From Eshraghiella sp051880035 (GTDB lineage Bacteria > Bacillota > Clostridia > Lachnospirales > Lachnospiraceae): a stretch of 64,000 nucleotides of DNA. The translations under genes and the position numbers were made by a program. This document shows positions 41,399 to 51,225 of the stretch, piece after piece (the first letter of the stretch is position 1; every line of letters begins with the position of its first letter). The notes below the pieces were generated by a model. The model made no database searches. It saw only the letters and a list, made by a program, of their open reading frames with translations, and had not been told where the DNA came from. The stretch covers positions 1 to 64,000 of the forward strand of contig JBJENE010000003.1 of the NCBI GenBank assembly GCA_051880035.1, in the 5' to 3' direction.

Positions 41399-42613
41399 CT
41401 ATTTGATATTAATTTTTTGAAGCAGTCTGTCACGGTCATTCATGGACGGATCTTTAAGAACAATATCAAGGCATTCCTTAAGGATTTCTCCCATTTTCTG
41501 TCCCGGCTCTATTCCCAGTCCGATTAAATCTTTTCCGGAAACGGCAAGCCCTTTCATGTCGATACAGTCGCCTCTGTCAATAATTTCGTCCAATATCCTT
41601 TTTTCATTCTGTATCGCAGCTTCCTTTTCCCGGTCGTCTGATACCGAATAATAACATTTTTCAAACTCAAGTACATTTATTAAAGTTTCAATACCGTATC
41701 TGCACGCCGCCTGTCTTATGAGAATTTCATCGCTAAGCGGTTTCATCCCGTGCAGCTCAACGATTCGGGCAGTTCCGGTAATTGTTTTGTTATCTGATTT
41801 AAGCTCCCTTAAAACATTTGCCGCCTCTTTACTTCCGGCTTCATAGAGAAGTGCGGCGTATCTGAAAATAAGTTCTTTTGGCACCTTGTAAAGCAGCCTT
41901 AAAGCTCCTTCTTTATCGGGCATCTTATCAAATACCGGTAAAACTACACCTGTAATTCCCAGTTCATATGCTTTCATGATATATCCGGGATTAGGAGACA
42001 AAAGTATTTTATTGAACTCGGTATGGATTCTTTCTTTGCTGATTCCTGATATTGTATGAGCCAGTTTTTTTATTGCACATGCAGTTTCTTCCTCAAGCGT
42101 AAATCCAAGCTGTGCGCAAAACCTCACGGCCCTTAACATACGCAGAGCATCTTCTCCAAACCGGTCTTCAGCCTTTCCAACGCATCTGACAATTCCGTTT
42201 TCAAGGTCATTTACTCCTCCGAACTCATCCACCAGACCTGTCTCATCATTATATGCCATTGCATTAATTGTAAAATCACGGCGTTTTAAATCCTCTGTAA
42301 GCGATGCGGTAAATTCCACACTTTTGGGATGCCTTAAATCTTCATATTCTCCGTCTATCCTGTATGTTGTAACCTCATATCCGGTCTGACCCATCATGAC
42401 GGTAACTGTTCCGTGGGCAATTCCGGTATCTATTGTACGGTGAAAAATCTCTTTAACCTGATTGGGAGTTGCCGATGTGGTAATATCCCAGTCTTTAGGC
42501 TCACGATGAATAATGCTGTCGCGGACACATCCGCCGACAGCATATGCTTCATAACCTTGTTTTGTAAGTGCACAGATAATACTCTGCACAGCCTCAGGTA
42601 ATTGAATCTTCAT
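41399..42613 (-). CDS. cca: CCA tRNA nucleotidyltransferase
   Basis: 404 residues from the ATG at 42611-42613; an upstream TTG is possible and neither has an ideal site. It adds or repairs the 3' CCA of tRNA. Nucleotidyltransferase signature YAVGGCVRDSIIHREPKDWDITTSA (GGxVRD and DxD), then the RRDFTINAMAYNDETG motif, GEDALRMLRAVRFCAQLGF and the ERIHTEFNKILLSPNP segment (quoted in part). A degenerate HD-like tail follows. Bacterial class II enzyme of usual size. It begins 18 bases after proS, likely in one transcript. Confidence 0.92.
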   Translation of the reverse strand: MKIQLPEAVQSIICALTKQGYEAYAVGGCVRDSIIHREPKDWDITTSATPNQVKEIFHRTIDTGIAHGTVTVMMGQTGYEVTTYRIDGEYEDLRHPKSVEFTASLTEDLKRRDFTINAMAYNDETGLVDEFGGVNDLENGIVRCVGKAEDRFGEDALRMLRAVRFCAQLGFTLEEETACAIKKLAHTISGISKERIHTEFNKILLSPNPGYIMKAYELGITGVVLPVFDKMPDKEGALRLLYKVPKELIFRYAALLYEAGSKEAANVLRELKSDNKTITGTARIVELHGMKPLSDEILIRQAACRYGIETLINVLEFEKCYYSVSDDREKEAAIQNEKRILDEIIDRGDCIDMKGLAVSGKDLIGLGIEPGQKMGEILKECLDIVLKDPSMNDRDRLLQKINIK

Positions 42614-42631
42614 TATATGGCACAATCCCTT

Positions 42632-44071
42632 CTAGTATGCCTTACCCCAGTAAACCATTTTCACGGCAGGTTTCCCGCAGCAGACGCATACATCACTTAA
42701 CTGTTCCTGCTCAAAAGGCATGCAGCGGCTTGTGGCGGTTGTATCTTCTTTAATCTTGTCTTCACATTCCTGATTGCCGCACCACATAGCTTTAACAAAT
42801 CCCTGCTTATTGGCAACAATATCCTTAAAGCTCTCATAATCCGTTGCAACATAGGTATGCTCGTCTCTGTGCTTTCTTGCACGCTCAAGCATTTCCTTCT
42901 GCATGGTTTCAAGTATTTCTGAAAGTGAGTCTGAAAGTGAATCAATGGAAACCGTTATTTTTTCCCTTGTATCGCGGCGTACAATAACTGCCTGTCCGGC
43001 TTCAATATCTCTTGGTCCCATTTCTACTCTTACAGGAATTCCGCGCATTTCCTGTTCTGAGAATTTCCATCCCGGATTCTTGTCGCTGTCATCAACTTTA
43101 ACCCTGAATCCTGCCTTAAGAAGGGTTTCTTTAACCTCATATGCTTTATCAAGCACACCTTCTTTATGCTGCATTACAGGAATTATATCTACCTGGACAG
43201 GTGCTACCAAAGGAGGAAGTACGAGTCCCGAATCGTCTCCGTGAACCATTATCATGGCTCCGATAAGACGGGTTGTCATACCCCATGATGTCTGGTATAC
43301 ATATTTTAATTTATTATCTTTATCGGTATACTGTATGCCGAATGCCTTTGCAAAACCGTCACCGAAATTATGGCTGGTTCCTGACTGTAATGCTTTTCCG
43401 TCATGCATAAGCGCTTCTATTGTATAGGTAGCCTCTGCTCCTGCGAATTTTTCCTTATCTGTCTTGCGTCCTTTGATTACAGGAATAGCAAGAAACTCTT
43501 CACAGAAATCAGCGTATACATTAAGCATCTGCTGTGTTCTTTCCTCTGCTTCCTCTGCAGTGGCATGAGCCGTATGTCCTTCCTGCCACAGAAATTCCCT
43601 GGAACGAAGGAAAGGTCTGGTTTCTTTCTCCCAGCGTACTACTGAGCACCACTGATTATATACTTTTGGCAAATCCCTGTAGGACTGGATTTCATCTTTG
43701 TAGAAATCGCAGAAAAGTGTTTCGGAGGTAGGTCTTACACACATTCTCTCCTGCAAAGGATTAAGTCCGCCGTATGTTACCCATGCAACCTCAGGTGCAA
43801 AACCTTCTACATGGTCTTTTTCTTTTTCAAGAAGGCTCTCTGGAATAAACATTGGCATATATACATTCTCAACGCCTGTTTCCTTGAATCTTCTGTCAAG
43901 TTCTTTCTGGATATTTTCCCATATTGCATATCCGGCAGGCTTAAAAATCATGCAGCCTTTAACGCTTGAATATCCCATTAATTCAGCTTTTTTAACAACA
44001 TCCGTATACCACTGGGCAAAATCCTCGTCCATGGATGTAATTGCTTCTACTAATTTCTTATCGTTTGCCAT
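42632..44071 (-). CDS. proS: Prolyl-tRNA synthetase (eukaryote-like type)
   Basis: 479 residues, the short archaeal/eukaryotic-like ProRS without the bacterial editing insertion. Class II motif 2 region VYNQWCSVVRWEKETRPFLRSREFLWQEGHTAH and motif 3 WGMTTRLIGAMIMVHGDDSGLVLPP (quoted in part). The anticodon-binding domain has GWKFSEQEMRGIPVRVEMGPRD. The C-terminus has cysteines CGNQEC, SRC and CVCCGKPA, and ends in the conserved tyrosine (YWGKAY). It heads the proS-cca unit. Confidence 0.95.
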   Translation of the reverse strand: MANDKKLVEAITSMDEDFAQWYTDVVKKAELMGYSSVKGCMIFKPAGYAIWENIQKELDRRFKETGVENVYMPMFIPESLLEKEKDHVEGFAPEVAWVTYGGLNPLQERMCVRPTSETLFCDFYKDEIQSYRDLPKVYNQWCSVVRWEKETRPFLRSREFLWQEGHTAHATAEEAEERTQQMLNVYADFCEEFLAIPVIKGRKTDKEKFAGAEATYTIEALMHDGKALQSGTSHNFGDGFAKAFGIQYTDKDNKLKYVYQTSWGMTTRLIGAMIMVHGDDSGLVLPPLVAPVQVDIIPVMQHKEGVLDKAYEVKETLLKAGFRVKVDDSDKNPGWKFSEQEMRGIPVRVEMGPRDIEAGQAVIVRRDTREKITVSIDSLSDSLSEILETMQKEMLERARKHRDEHTYVATDYESFKDIVANKQGFVKAMWCGNQECEDKIKEDTTATSRCMPFEQEQLSDVCVCCGKPAVKMVYWGKAY

Positions 44072-44097
44072 AATTTTATCCTTTCAATATAAACCCA

Positions 44098-44940
44098 TTA
44101 ATTTGTATGATATGTTTCAGCTTTATAGAAATAACTCATATCTTCAACAGGAATGCAGAAAAATCTTTCCTTGGAATTCTCTTCCTCTGCCACTCCGTTA
44201 TTTTTGTCTCTTGTATAGAAATTCATGTCCAGATCCGGGTCAAATGTATACTGCTTTCCGCGCAGATTTACATAAAGCCAGCAATGAGGAGTAGTACCTC
44301 CGCCGTATTTAGGAACAGAACCTGATACAAGATGGGCATCATAACCAAGCGCACGCATCAAGTATACAAATGCGGATGAATAGTTGTAGCAGCATCCCTG
44401 TCCTGCATTAAAAAGGTCTGTTGCCCACAAAACCTCCACCGGTGTGGTTGCAGGGTCGGAAGATGAATAAGCTCCCGTATTGGCATCCATACCTCTGCTA
44501 TATGTAATATTATCAACAAGATAAAGATAACATGCCCATACTTTCTGATAGTTGTTCATATCCGGAGTTACAACCTGCGAAATAACATTATTCACAAGTG
44601 TATCCAGCTCGCTGTATCCTGACTGCGTAGGGTTTAGAGGCTCTTCACATAAAAGTGTCCATGCTCCCACATAGGCTTCCGTCGGAGCTTCTGTTGCCAT
44701 AGGTTCAGTCTCCGGTGCCTCAGTCTCGGGGGCTTCAGTCTCTTCAGGTTCCGTCTCAGGCTCTGCAGGGGCCTCTGTATCCTCCTTGGCGGTTGTATCC
44801 GTCTCCTGTGAGCTTGTAACCTCATAAACATCACCGGTTGTGGTATTATTTACCGTATTCTTACTCTTACATCCTGCTGCCGTCAAAAATATAATGCACA
44901 TTATTACAGCCAGGATTACGCCTTTGCTTTTCTGTCTCAT
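44098..44940 (-). CDS. Transglutaminase-like lipoprotein
   Basis: 280 residues. Lipobox LTAAGCKS, then a Thr/Glu/Pro-rich linker of about 60 residues (ETEAPETEAPETEP) and a transglutaminase-like domain. The catalytic Cys is in GQGCCYNYSSAFVYLM, His in TTPHCWLYVNL and Asp in YTFDPDLDMN, so the triad is complete. In bacteria such domains often act as peptidases or cross-linkers of wall or surface proteins. It is separated from proS by 26 bases and preceded by another lipoprotein gene. Confidence 0.85.
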   Translation of the reverse strand: MRQKSKGVILAVIMCIIFLTAAGCKSKNTVNNTTTGDVYEVTSSQETDTTAKEDTEAPAEPETEPEETEAPETEAPETEPMATEAPTEAYVGAWTLLCEEPLNPTQSGYSELDTLVNNVISQVVTPDMNNYQKVWACYLYLVDNITYSRGMDANTGAYSSSDPATTPVEVLWATDLFNAGQGCCYNYSSAFVYLMRALGYDAHLVSGSVPKYGGGTTPHCWLYVNLRGKQYTFDPDLDMNFYTRDKNNGVAEEENSKERFFCIPVEDMSYFYKAETYHTN

Positions 44941-44988
44941 AATTATTCTCCAGTTCCTGCATTTACCGGTTTATGGTATAAACGCATT

Positions 44989-45492
44989 TTAGTTGGAGGC
45001 ATCTGTCGCATATCCGAAATATCTTACAGCATCATCAGATATGAAAAAATATGTGTATGCCCCGTCTTCTTTATAGTATTTGTACATTTTCCCAATAAGT
45101 GAATAATCTTCTCCGTATGCCTTTATTACATCATCCAGAGAAGAACCCACGGTCATTCCCTCTTTCGTACTGTATTTATCAGATGAAATACACAAATCCT
45201 GGACAAGATCCTTATTACCCTCTGCCGGATATGTTCTTATCTCAAATCCGTCATAAGTAAATACCTTATCCATTCCGTCAAAGTAACAGCTGGCCGCTTC
45301 AGTGTACTTTAGCGGTTCTCCCAGTTTCTCATATGCCGCCGCAAAATCTTCACCCGGCACAATGGTAACTCCTTCTATTGTATAAGAAACTCCTGACTTA
45401 TTCTCCTCCTTCTGCCCGCTGCCGTTATTCTTTCCTGAACAGCCAGAAAGAAGCAGCACAAGCAAAAGTAATATACATGTAAATTTTTTCAT
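44989..45492 (-). CDS. Uncharacterised lipoprotein
   Basis: 167 residues with a textbook lipoprotein signal (KKFTCILLLLVLLLSGCSG, Cys18). The mature part has short repeated strand-turn features (YTIEGVTIVPGEDFAAAYEKLGEPLKYTEAASCYFDG and a later GMTVGSSLDDVIKAYGEDY; quoted in part), reminiscent of BLIP/SmpA-like modules in which a ligand-binding strand is followed by a helix, but this is only a resemblance. AAGGAG precedes the ATG. It lies between the DHHW and transglutaminase genes. Confidence 0.6.
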   Translation of the reverse strand: MKKFTCILLLLVLLLSGCSGKNNGSGQKEENKSGVSYTIEGVTIVPGEDFAAAYEKLGEPLKYTEAASCYFDGMDKVFTYDGFEIRTYPAEGNKDLVQDLCISSDKYSTKEGMTVGSSLDDVIKAYGEDYSLIGKMYKYYKEDGAYTYFFISDDAVRYFGYATDASN

Positions 45493-45577
45493 TGCTGATT
45501 CTCCTTTTCATAGTTACCTTTGATTATACACAAAAAGCAACAGATTTCAAGTCAGAGCATTACCGTATAAATCTGCA

Positions 45578-46939
45578 TTATCTTCCGTATATTTCCATAT
45601 ATGCGCCATTAGTTTCATATATTACACTTATACTTTCATATCCGTTAAGCTCTTCTCCGCTTATATAGAAGCATCCGTCTCCGTCTTCGGCGGACGGATA
45701 TGCCCTGTATACTGTATCGGTATCTTTGGTAATTTTTACATACATCTGTGTACAGTCAGAAGGTATGTCTTCGGATGAAAATGTAATAAGAACATTATCG
45801 CCCTTTTCTTCTATTTTAACAGAAGCTTCCCCCGGCAATACGGTAGTCTGCACATCACTGTCAAACATATGGGTTACAGGAGCCGTAACAACCGGCGGAT
45901 ATTTTAAAAGATTGGTTAGATTCCGCTCCACCAGTTCTATTACCACAACATCTTTACCGGATACATCGGTAAGGTCATACGGCATTGCCCTGCTAAATTC
46001 CGCTGTTTCAAAATCATTGGCAAAAAAGCTGTACAATGCATTACCGAAGGAATCCCTGTACATGAGAACACTGCCGGATCCCATGTCGTTTTCGGTTGTA
46101 ATTAACATATCATCATAGGTTCTGAAATTGGATGTATAATAAAATTTGTCTTCAATGTCAAAATATACCTGGGCATCCTTTTGATTCCCTTTCGGGAAAA
46201 GCATTCCGTACAGGTCTCCGGAAAAATTCTCCCTGACACTGACAGCAATTTGCGAGTAGTCGGTATGTGTTATCCCTGCTTCCTCCATTATTGCATCATA
46301 CGCAGCCGCCGCTCCCAGATTGTTCCAGTGGGAGTCAGTTTTGTGGTAAATTTCCATGCCCGCCGTTTCTTTTTTCTCAAGCAGAACTTTTTTCAGGTCC
46401 ACATACCTTACATCCGTATCATTAAGAGCGGCCATAATCAGTTCATAATTGCCGTCCTCACCGCTTTCCCTGCAGTAATAAGGCATATTTTCCCCATAAA
46501 TCTCCATTTTATTAGGCGGAGACACAAAGATAAGCATGGACTGCTGTTCTTTTACACCGTCAGACGCTATCTGAAGAATGGAGACAATTTTGGCTGCTTC
46601 CGCATCTGAAATAACATCGAGCCCGATATAGTCATGCAGGGCACTCTGATAGAACAGCCAGCCGTTCTTTCCCACAATTACCGAATCTTCCCCTGACTGG
46701 TGAAAGACATTGTAGCGAATCCGGTTGTTAAGCTCTATAAACTCGCTCCTGAGCCCGAATGAGGAAGAAAACCATGTGTCTAAAACGGAAGAGAAATTCG
46801 AATATGAAATATTCTGAATATCCACTTTCTGCTCATTTCCGATGTGCTCATTTTTATTGGCAAATGTCATCACTCCGGGAAGGGCACATGCAATAAAAAA
46901 TACTGCAACATATACAATTTTCAGAATCTTTTTATTCAT
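45578..46939 (-). CDS. DHHW family protein (AlgJ/AlgX-like)
   Basis: 453 residues. An N-terminal membrane anchor (ILKIVYVAVFFIACALPGVMTF), then an SGNH-like domain with YHKTDSHWNNLGAAAAYDAI (DSHW motif near residue 197, the family's second catalytic block) and VLMYRDSFGNALYSFFAND. DHHW/AlgX-type proteins move acyl groups onto extracellular polymers outside the membrane. It begins 12 bases after the MBOAT gene, its standard partner. The acyl acceptor (teichoic acid, exopolysaccharide or other) cannot be told. Confidence 0.85.
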   Translation of the reverse strand: MNKKILKIVYVAVFFIACALPGVMTFANKNEHIGNEQKVDIQNISYSNFSSVLDTWFSSSFGLRSEFIELNNRIRYNVFHQSGEDSVIVGKNGWLFYQSALHDYIGLDVISDAEAAKIVSILQIASDGVKEQQSMLIFVSPPNKMEIYGENMPYYCRESGEDGNYELIMAALNDTDVRYVDLKKVLLEKKETAGMEIYHKTDSHWNNLGAAAAYDAIMEEAGITHTDYSQIAVSVRENFSGDLYGMLFPKGNQKDAQVYFDIEDKFYYTSNFRTYDDMLITTENDMGSGSVLMYRDSFGNALYSFFANDFETAEFSRAMPYDLTDVSGKDVVVIELVERNLTNLLKYPPVVTAPVTHMFDSDVQTTVLPGEASVKIEEKGDNVLITFSSEDIPSDCTQMYVKITKDTDTVYRAYPSAEDGDGCFYISGEELNGYESISVIYETNGAYMEIYGR

Positions 46940-46950
46940 AGATAACTCCT

Positions 46951-48351
46951 TTAGAATCTGAAATAAATAAACGGATTATACGAGTTGGCCGCAAGGGTCA
47001 TTACACATAACATATATAACAAAAATGTAACCGCATATCCTGCTGCCGTAACGATTCCGTAATAGCGGGAACCGGAAAGCTTTGCTTTAACGGCAGGTAT
47101 AACCGGCCATGCTGCAACAAGGGCAATAAGAAGCGTAGCAATAAATACAGGTGTAAAAATTGACAAAAGAACCGTATGCGCTCCTGCATCAAATGTAAAT
47201 GAAAACATTCTGCCTATATATGCTGCCGCATAGCTTATAGTATCCGCCCTGAATATTACAAATCCGATTATTACAAAAAACATTGTGTAAATCCATTTAA
47301 GCGGATTAAACCGTGGCTCTGTCTTTTTCTTAACAAGCAGTGTTTCAATGGACATAAGTATTCCGTGGAATACGCCCCACACGATAAAAGTAAAATTGGC
47401 TCCGTGCCAGATTCCCGTACACAGAAAAACCACCATATTGTTAAAAATCTGTCTTCCCCTGCCTTTGCGGTTTCCGCCCAAAGGTATATAAAGGTATTCC
47501 CTGAACCATCCGGTTAATGACATATGCCATCTTCTCCAGAAATCCCTTATTCCTGATGCCGAATACGGGTAATTAAAGTTCTCCGGAAACTGAAATCCCA
47601 GTGCCTTTCCAAGCCCCAGTGCCATGTCGCTGTAACCGGAAAAATCAAAATAAATCTGAAGAGTATAGCACACTGCACCTATCCATGAAAGTGGGGTATC
47701 AATTCCTCCCGTATCCATGGCAAATATCCTGTCAGCCGCCTCGCCCATAACATTGGAAACCAGCATTTTTTTGGATAAACCTATAATAAAGCGTCTTATT
47801 CCGCCGGCAAGTCCGTTAACCGTAACACTTCTGTTCTTAATCTGCTCTCTGATTGAATTATATTTTACAATCGGTCCTGCAATCAGCTGCGGAAAAAGTG
47901 ATATGTATAAAAGTACATCAAAAAATCCTGCCTTCCCGTTATCTTCCCTGCGGTATGTGTCAATCACATAAGAGACAGCCTGAAATGTAAAAAATGATAT
48001 TCCTATAGGCATGGTTATTTCAGGCACCGGAATATTTATTCCCGGAATGCAGTTAACTGTCTCCACAAGAAATGCTGTGTACTTAAAAACAGCCAGCAGT
48101 AAAATATTAAGTATAACCGCCACCGCAAGCACAATTTTATTCTTGTTATCCGAAAGAATCCGTCCGAAAACAAAATTAACGGCTACCGATGCCAGCAGTA
48201 AAACAACATATACAGGTTCCCCGTAAGCATAAAAAATCAGACTGGCAACAATAAGCAGTGCATTTCTTCCGGAAGTATTCCGGATAAGTGTATGTGCCAC
48301 CAGTACTACAGGCAAAAATATAAATAAAAAAATACTCGAACTAAAAACCAT
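46951..48351 (-). CDS. MBOAT family O-acyltransferase (AlgI/DltB-like)
   Basis: 466 residues, about ten transmembrane helices. Signature segments: FFTFQAVSYVIDTYRRE, YFDFSGYSDMALGLGKALGF, NFNYPYSASGIRDFWRRWHMSLTGWFREYLYIPLGGNRKG and the active-site GIWHGANFTFIVWGVFHG with the catalytic His (quoted in part). It transfers an acyl group across the membrane to its DHHW partner immediately downstream. GGAGG precedes the ATG. No dltA-like gene is in the window, so D-alanylation is not supported. Confidence 0.92.
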   Translation of the reverse strand: MVFSSSIFLFIFLPVVLVAHTLIRNTSGRNALLIVASLIFYAYGEPVYVVLLLASVAVNFVFGRILSDNKNKIVLAVAVILNILLLAVFKYTAFLVETVNCIPGINIPVPEITMPIGISFFTFQAVSYVIDTYRREDNGKAGFFDVLLYISLFPQLIAGPIVKYNSIREQIKNRSVTVNGLAGGIRRFIIGLSKKMLVSNVMGEAADRIFAMDTGGIDTPLSWIGAVCYTLQIYFDFSGYSDMALGLGKALGFQFPENFNYPYSASGIRDFWRRWHMSLTGWFREYLYIPLGGNRKGRGRQIFNNMVVFLCTGIWHGANFTFIVWGVFHGILMSIETLLVKKKTEPRFNPLKWIYTMFFVIIGFVIFRADTISYAAAYIGRMFSFTFDAGAHTVLLSIFTPVFIATLLIALVAAWPVIPAVKAKLSGSRYYGIVTAAGYAVTFLLYMLCVMTLAANSYNPFIYFRF

Positions 48352-48395
48352 TATTCCTCCACGGGGAAGCCTCGTTCCCCATTGTCATTATATAT

Positions 48396-49454
48396 TCAGT
48401 TGCGGCTTTCTACAAGTTTTTTTATCATAAGCAGGGATATTTCCTTTATCATAATTGCCGCAATCGGACCCGTAATTACCCCAAGAATTCCAAACAGCTT
48501 AAGCCCCACATAAAAAGAGATAAGCATTATAACCGGCGAAATCCCCAATTCCGCCCCCATAAGTCTCGGTTCAAGAAACTGTCTCAGATAATAGCAGAGA
48601 ATATAAATAACAAGCAAGGACAGTGCCAGCGAATACCTGCCCATTATCGCAAGAATAATTATCCATGGGATAAAAACCGTTCCGGTTCCCAGAATCGGCA
48701 GTGCATCTACTATTCCAATCAGCACCCCCAGCATAAACGCATACGGGTTTCCCACAAGATACAGCCCCACCGTGCAGATTAAGCCGGTCAGTCCCATAAT
48801 AATAAGCTGCGTCTTAACAAATGTACCAAGAATCAGCTTCATTCTTTCAGTAAAAAAAAGAATTTCCTCACAAAATAATGAGGCTTTGGTTCCGGCCCGT
48901 ATATGCGGCATATCCCTGCTCAGAAAAATAGTAGCCATAACCCAGAATGCCACTGCCGTAAAAAACATTGCAAATTTGGAAATCATGTTCATGGAACCGT
49001 TCATAATAGCCGGCAGTACGGAAGTCTCTATCTGCTCTGATGCCGATTCAATCTGTTTTGAGACAAATTCCATGCTTGTTCCGTCATCCAGTTTGAAGGA
49101 ATCGTCTATCCCGTCGCAGCAGTTTTCCACTACCCCGTTAATCTCCTCAAAATATGTGCCGGCCTTATTTATAAATCCTGTTACCTGTTTAATAAGTATC
49201 CGTCCTCCAAAAAATATAAGCAGCGAAAACACTGCTATCCCCGTGAGGAACACCGTCATTACGCTGACGATTCGCTTCCACCGAAGCTTCTTCGTTAAAA
49301 AATTAACAGGTTTTTCCATTGCTGCCGCCACAATTAACGCAACTACAAAAGGAGTCACGATAGGAAGCAGATATTTAAAAATCAGACATACTCCTATTGT
49401 CACTCCGCAAAAAATCAGTATTATTTTGGTTTTTTTGACAGATAGCGGATGCAT
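48396..49454 (-). CDS. ytvI: AI-2E family transporter, sporulation protein YtvI-like
   Basis: 352 residues with about eight membrane helices and the family's large extracytoplasmic loop (FINKAGTYFEEINGVVENCCDGIDDSF). LIGIVDALPILGTGTVFIPWIIILAIMG and LEPRLMGAELGISPVIMLISFYVGLKLFGILGVITGPIAAIMIKE are the hallmark AI-2E segments (quoted in part). Within the superfamily the size and start resemble YtvI, annotated as a sporulation integral membrane protein. It is preceded by the pseudouridine synthase gene (42 bases). A weak sigma-E-like pair (GAATATT, 14 bases, CAGATAAT) lies in the end of that gene. Confidence 0.75.
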   Translation of the reverse strand: MHPLSVKKTKIILIFCGVTIGVCLIFKYLLPIVTPFVVALIVAAAMEKPVNFLTKKLRWKRIVSVMTVFLTGIAVFSLLIFFGGRILIKQVTGFINKAGTYFEEINGVVENCCDGIDDSFKLDDGTSMEFVSKQIESASEQIETSVLPAIMNGSMNMISKFAMFFTAVAFWVMATIFLSRDMPHIRAGTKASLFCEEILFFTERMKLILGTFVKTQLIIMGLTGLICTVGLYLVGNPYAFMLGVLIGIVDALPILGTGTVFIPWIIILAIMGRYSLALSLLVIYILCYYLRQFLEPRLMGAELGISPVIMLISFYVGLKLFGILGVITGPIAAIMIKEISLLMIKKLVESRN

Positions 49455-49496
49455 AACCTTACCTCAGCGGATTCTAGTTATATCCATTATCTGCTT

Positions 49497-50183
49497 TTAG
49501 GAATTAAAATATTCAAAATCCCATATTTTTCCCTTAGGTTTTGTCTCCACCGTTATCTTGTCTGCCCCTGCAGGATTGTAAAACTCCAGTCTGTACGCAT
49601 AGAGTGCAGGTGATACCCCTCTTTGGTCCGCAAAATCCGGATTGTACTTCAAATCTCCGTAAAGAGGATGTCCGTGGCCTGCTGCCTGAACCCTGATTTG
49701 ATGATGGCGTCCCGTCAGAAGTCTTATTCCAAGAAGTGTATAAGGGCATTCATCTATTTCCCTGACCTCAAGAGCTTCATAGATAAGACCTGCTTTTCTG
49801 GCTCCTTCGGTTCCCTCTTTAACAATTACCGAGTGGTTGCTATGCGGCTCCTTTAAAAGGAAGTCGGTCCACTCTCCCTTTCCTTCGATTACCCCTTTGG
49901 CAACAGCATAATAATTTTTTCTGATACTGTGTTCTCCCGAAAGGGCTGACAGCATGGACGCCGTTCTTTTATTTTTGGCAATGAGAACAAGTCCGCCAAC
50001 CGGTTTATCCAGTCTGTTAATCACTGCACCGTATGCCGGCTCGCCTTTACCGGTTCTGTAGGTCAGTACTCCGCTTAATAAATCGGTCTCAAAAGAACGC
50101 TCCGACTGGGAAGCGACACCCACAGGTTTATCGCAAATTATAATATTACTGTCTTCATAGGAAATGATTTTACCGATATCCAT
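49497..50183 (-). CDS. RluA-family pseudouridine synthase
   Basis: 228 residues, a short form without an S4 domain. The catalytic motif is INRLDKPVGGLVLIAKN (Asp in RLD, about residue 58). LLTGRHHQIRVQAAGHGHPLYGDLKY is the second family motif (quoted in part), and it starts IISYEDSNIIICDKPVGVASQSE. It isomerises uridine in rRNA or tRNA; the target site is unknown. It stands upstream of ytvI and 26 bases after the NUDIX gene. Confidence 0.9.
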   Translation of the reverse strand: MDIGKIISYEDSNIIICDKPVGVASQSERSFETDLLSGVLTYRTGKGEPAYGAVINRLDKPVGGLVLIAKNKRTASMLSALSGEHSIRKNYYAVAKGVIEGKGEWTDFLLKEPHSNHSVIVKEGTEGARKAGLIYEALEVREIDECPYTLLGIRLLTGRHHQIRVQAAGHGHPLYGDLKYNPDFADQRGVSPALYAYRLEFYNPAGADKITVETKPKGKIWDFEYFNS

Positions 50184-50209
50184 TTTGTATTCCTTTCGTC
50201 CGGCATATC

Positions 50210-50668
50210 CTAATACAGCTTTGTATGGTATTCTGCCAGAACATCCCCTTCGTATCTCAGTTTGAGAGTAAAAAATCCATCATATTCATTCATAAGCCTC
50301 AGAAAAATCCTGTCGCCTTCCCATAAATGAAGTCCGGCAACCCGGTCTATGGGAACCCATTCAAGCCGGCCCTCATTACATTCCGTAAGCTCACCCTCAA
50401 ATGCTGTTGCCGTAAAAAGATACATATACTCTGTTTCCCATTCGTCAGAGATAAATGTAATAACGGCTCTTAATCTGTATTCGGTAAGGGTAAGTCCCGT
50501 TTCCTCATAAACCTCCCTTAAAAGACATTCTTCGGGAGTTTCATCTTTTTCAAATTTGCCGCCTACCCCAATCCATTTATCATGGTTCAAATCATTCTCT
50601 TTTTTGATACGGTGGAGCATGAGATATTTATCATCTTTTTGAATATAGCATAATGTTGTATTCCTCAT
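50210..50668 (-). CDS. NUDIX hydrolase (MutT-like)
   Basis: 152 residues. The Nudix box is complete: GGKFEKDETPEECLLREVYEETGL, that is G-x5-E-x7-REVxEExGL at residues 37-60 (quoted in part). N-terminal NTTLCYIQKDDKYLMLHR is common in 8-oxo-dGTP diphosphatases of Firmicutes. It probably sanitises oxidised nucleotides or hydrolyses a related nucleoside diphosphate. Same strand as its neighbours with short gaps (27 bases to the LURP-one gene). Confidence 0.88.
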   Translation of the reverse strand: MRNTTLCYIQKDDKYLMLHRIKKENDLNHDKWIGVGGKFEKDETPEECLLREVYEETGLTLTEYRLRAVITFISDEWETEYMYLFTATAFEGELTECNEGRLEWVPIDRVAGLHLWEGDRIFLRLMNEYDGFFTLKLRYEGDVLAEYHTKLY

Positions 50669-50695
50669 ATATTTTCCTTCATCAATGAAAAGTAA

Positions 50696-51169
50696 TCAGT
50701 CTCTTGAGCATTTTTCCGCATCTATGGCAAGTACAAACATAAGGGCAGACAGTGCGTCCTCCGGATGTGCAACATCAATGGAATAAGTATCAGTCCAGTT
50801 CCAGAGTTCCTTACTTACTTTGGCTACAATGATTCCGGCCGAATCATATATATTGTAATCCCATTCCATAAAACTGCCTTCAATATGCCACCCGTTAAAA
50901 TCTATGTCATAACGGGGTTTAAAAAAGCTGAATTCTTTCTTAATACAGCCTGCATATCTGTCGTTAATATACAGTTCAAACCGTGGGAGAAAAGACAGTA
51001 CCACCTCTTTCACAGTGGCAATATGTCTTCCGCTTACCGAATCAATAATATGAAGGCAGTGTCCCCAGCTAAGCTTTCCCTCCACGGAAAACACCGGACG
51101 GCCCTGCTCATCATATATGTCGTAACTGTCAAACCATGAAAAAAACCTTTGCTTAAATAATAATTTCAT
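50696..51169 (-). CDS. LURP-one-related family protein (DUF567)
   Basis: 157 residues from the ATG at 51167-51169 (AAAGGA seven bases upstream; the frame extends nine codons further). Tubby-like beta barrel family. LLFKQRFFSWFDSYDIYDEQGRPVFSVEGKLSW is the standard LOR opening, followed by HIIDSVSGRHIATVKEV and YDIDFNGWHIEGSFMEWDYNIYD (quoted in part). The function in bacteria is unknown; in some systems the family is thought to bind membrane phospholipids. Confidence 0.85.
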   Translation of the reverse strand: MKLLFKQRFFSWFDSYDIYDEQGRPVFSVEGKLSWGHCLHIIDSVSGRHIATVKEVVLSFLPRFELYINDRYAGCIKKEFSFFKPRYDIDFNGWHIEGSFMEWDYNIYDSAGIIVAKVSKELWNWTDTYSIDVAHPEDALSALMFVLAIDAEKCSRD

Positions 51170-51225
51170 CTTCCTATCCTTTATAATACTACGCATTAAC
51201 CGCAGAATCTTAATTAAAATTTGAC

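Noticed and set aside
46951..48351. dltB of a D-alanylation operon
   Set aside because: Its partner is a DHHW/AlgJ-type protein, and no dltA, dltC or dltD-like gene is adjacent.
48362..48379. Small hairpin GGGGAA/TTCCCC before the MBOAT gene
   Set aside because: Six pairs, no T-run and no clear overlap with the start signal; too weak to list.
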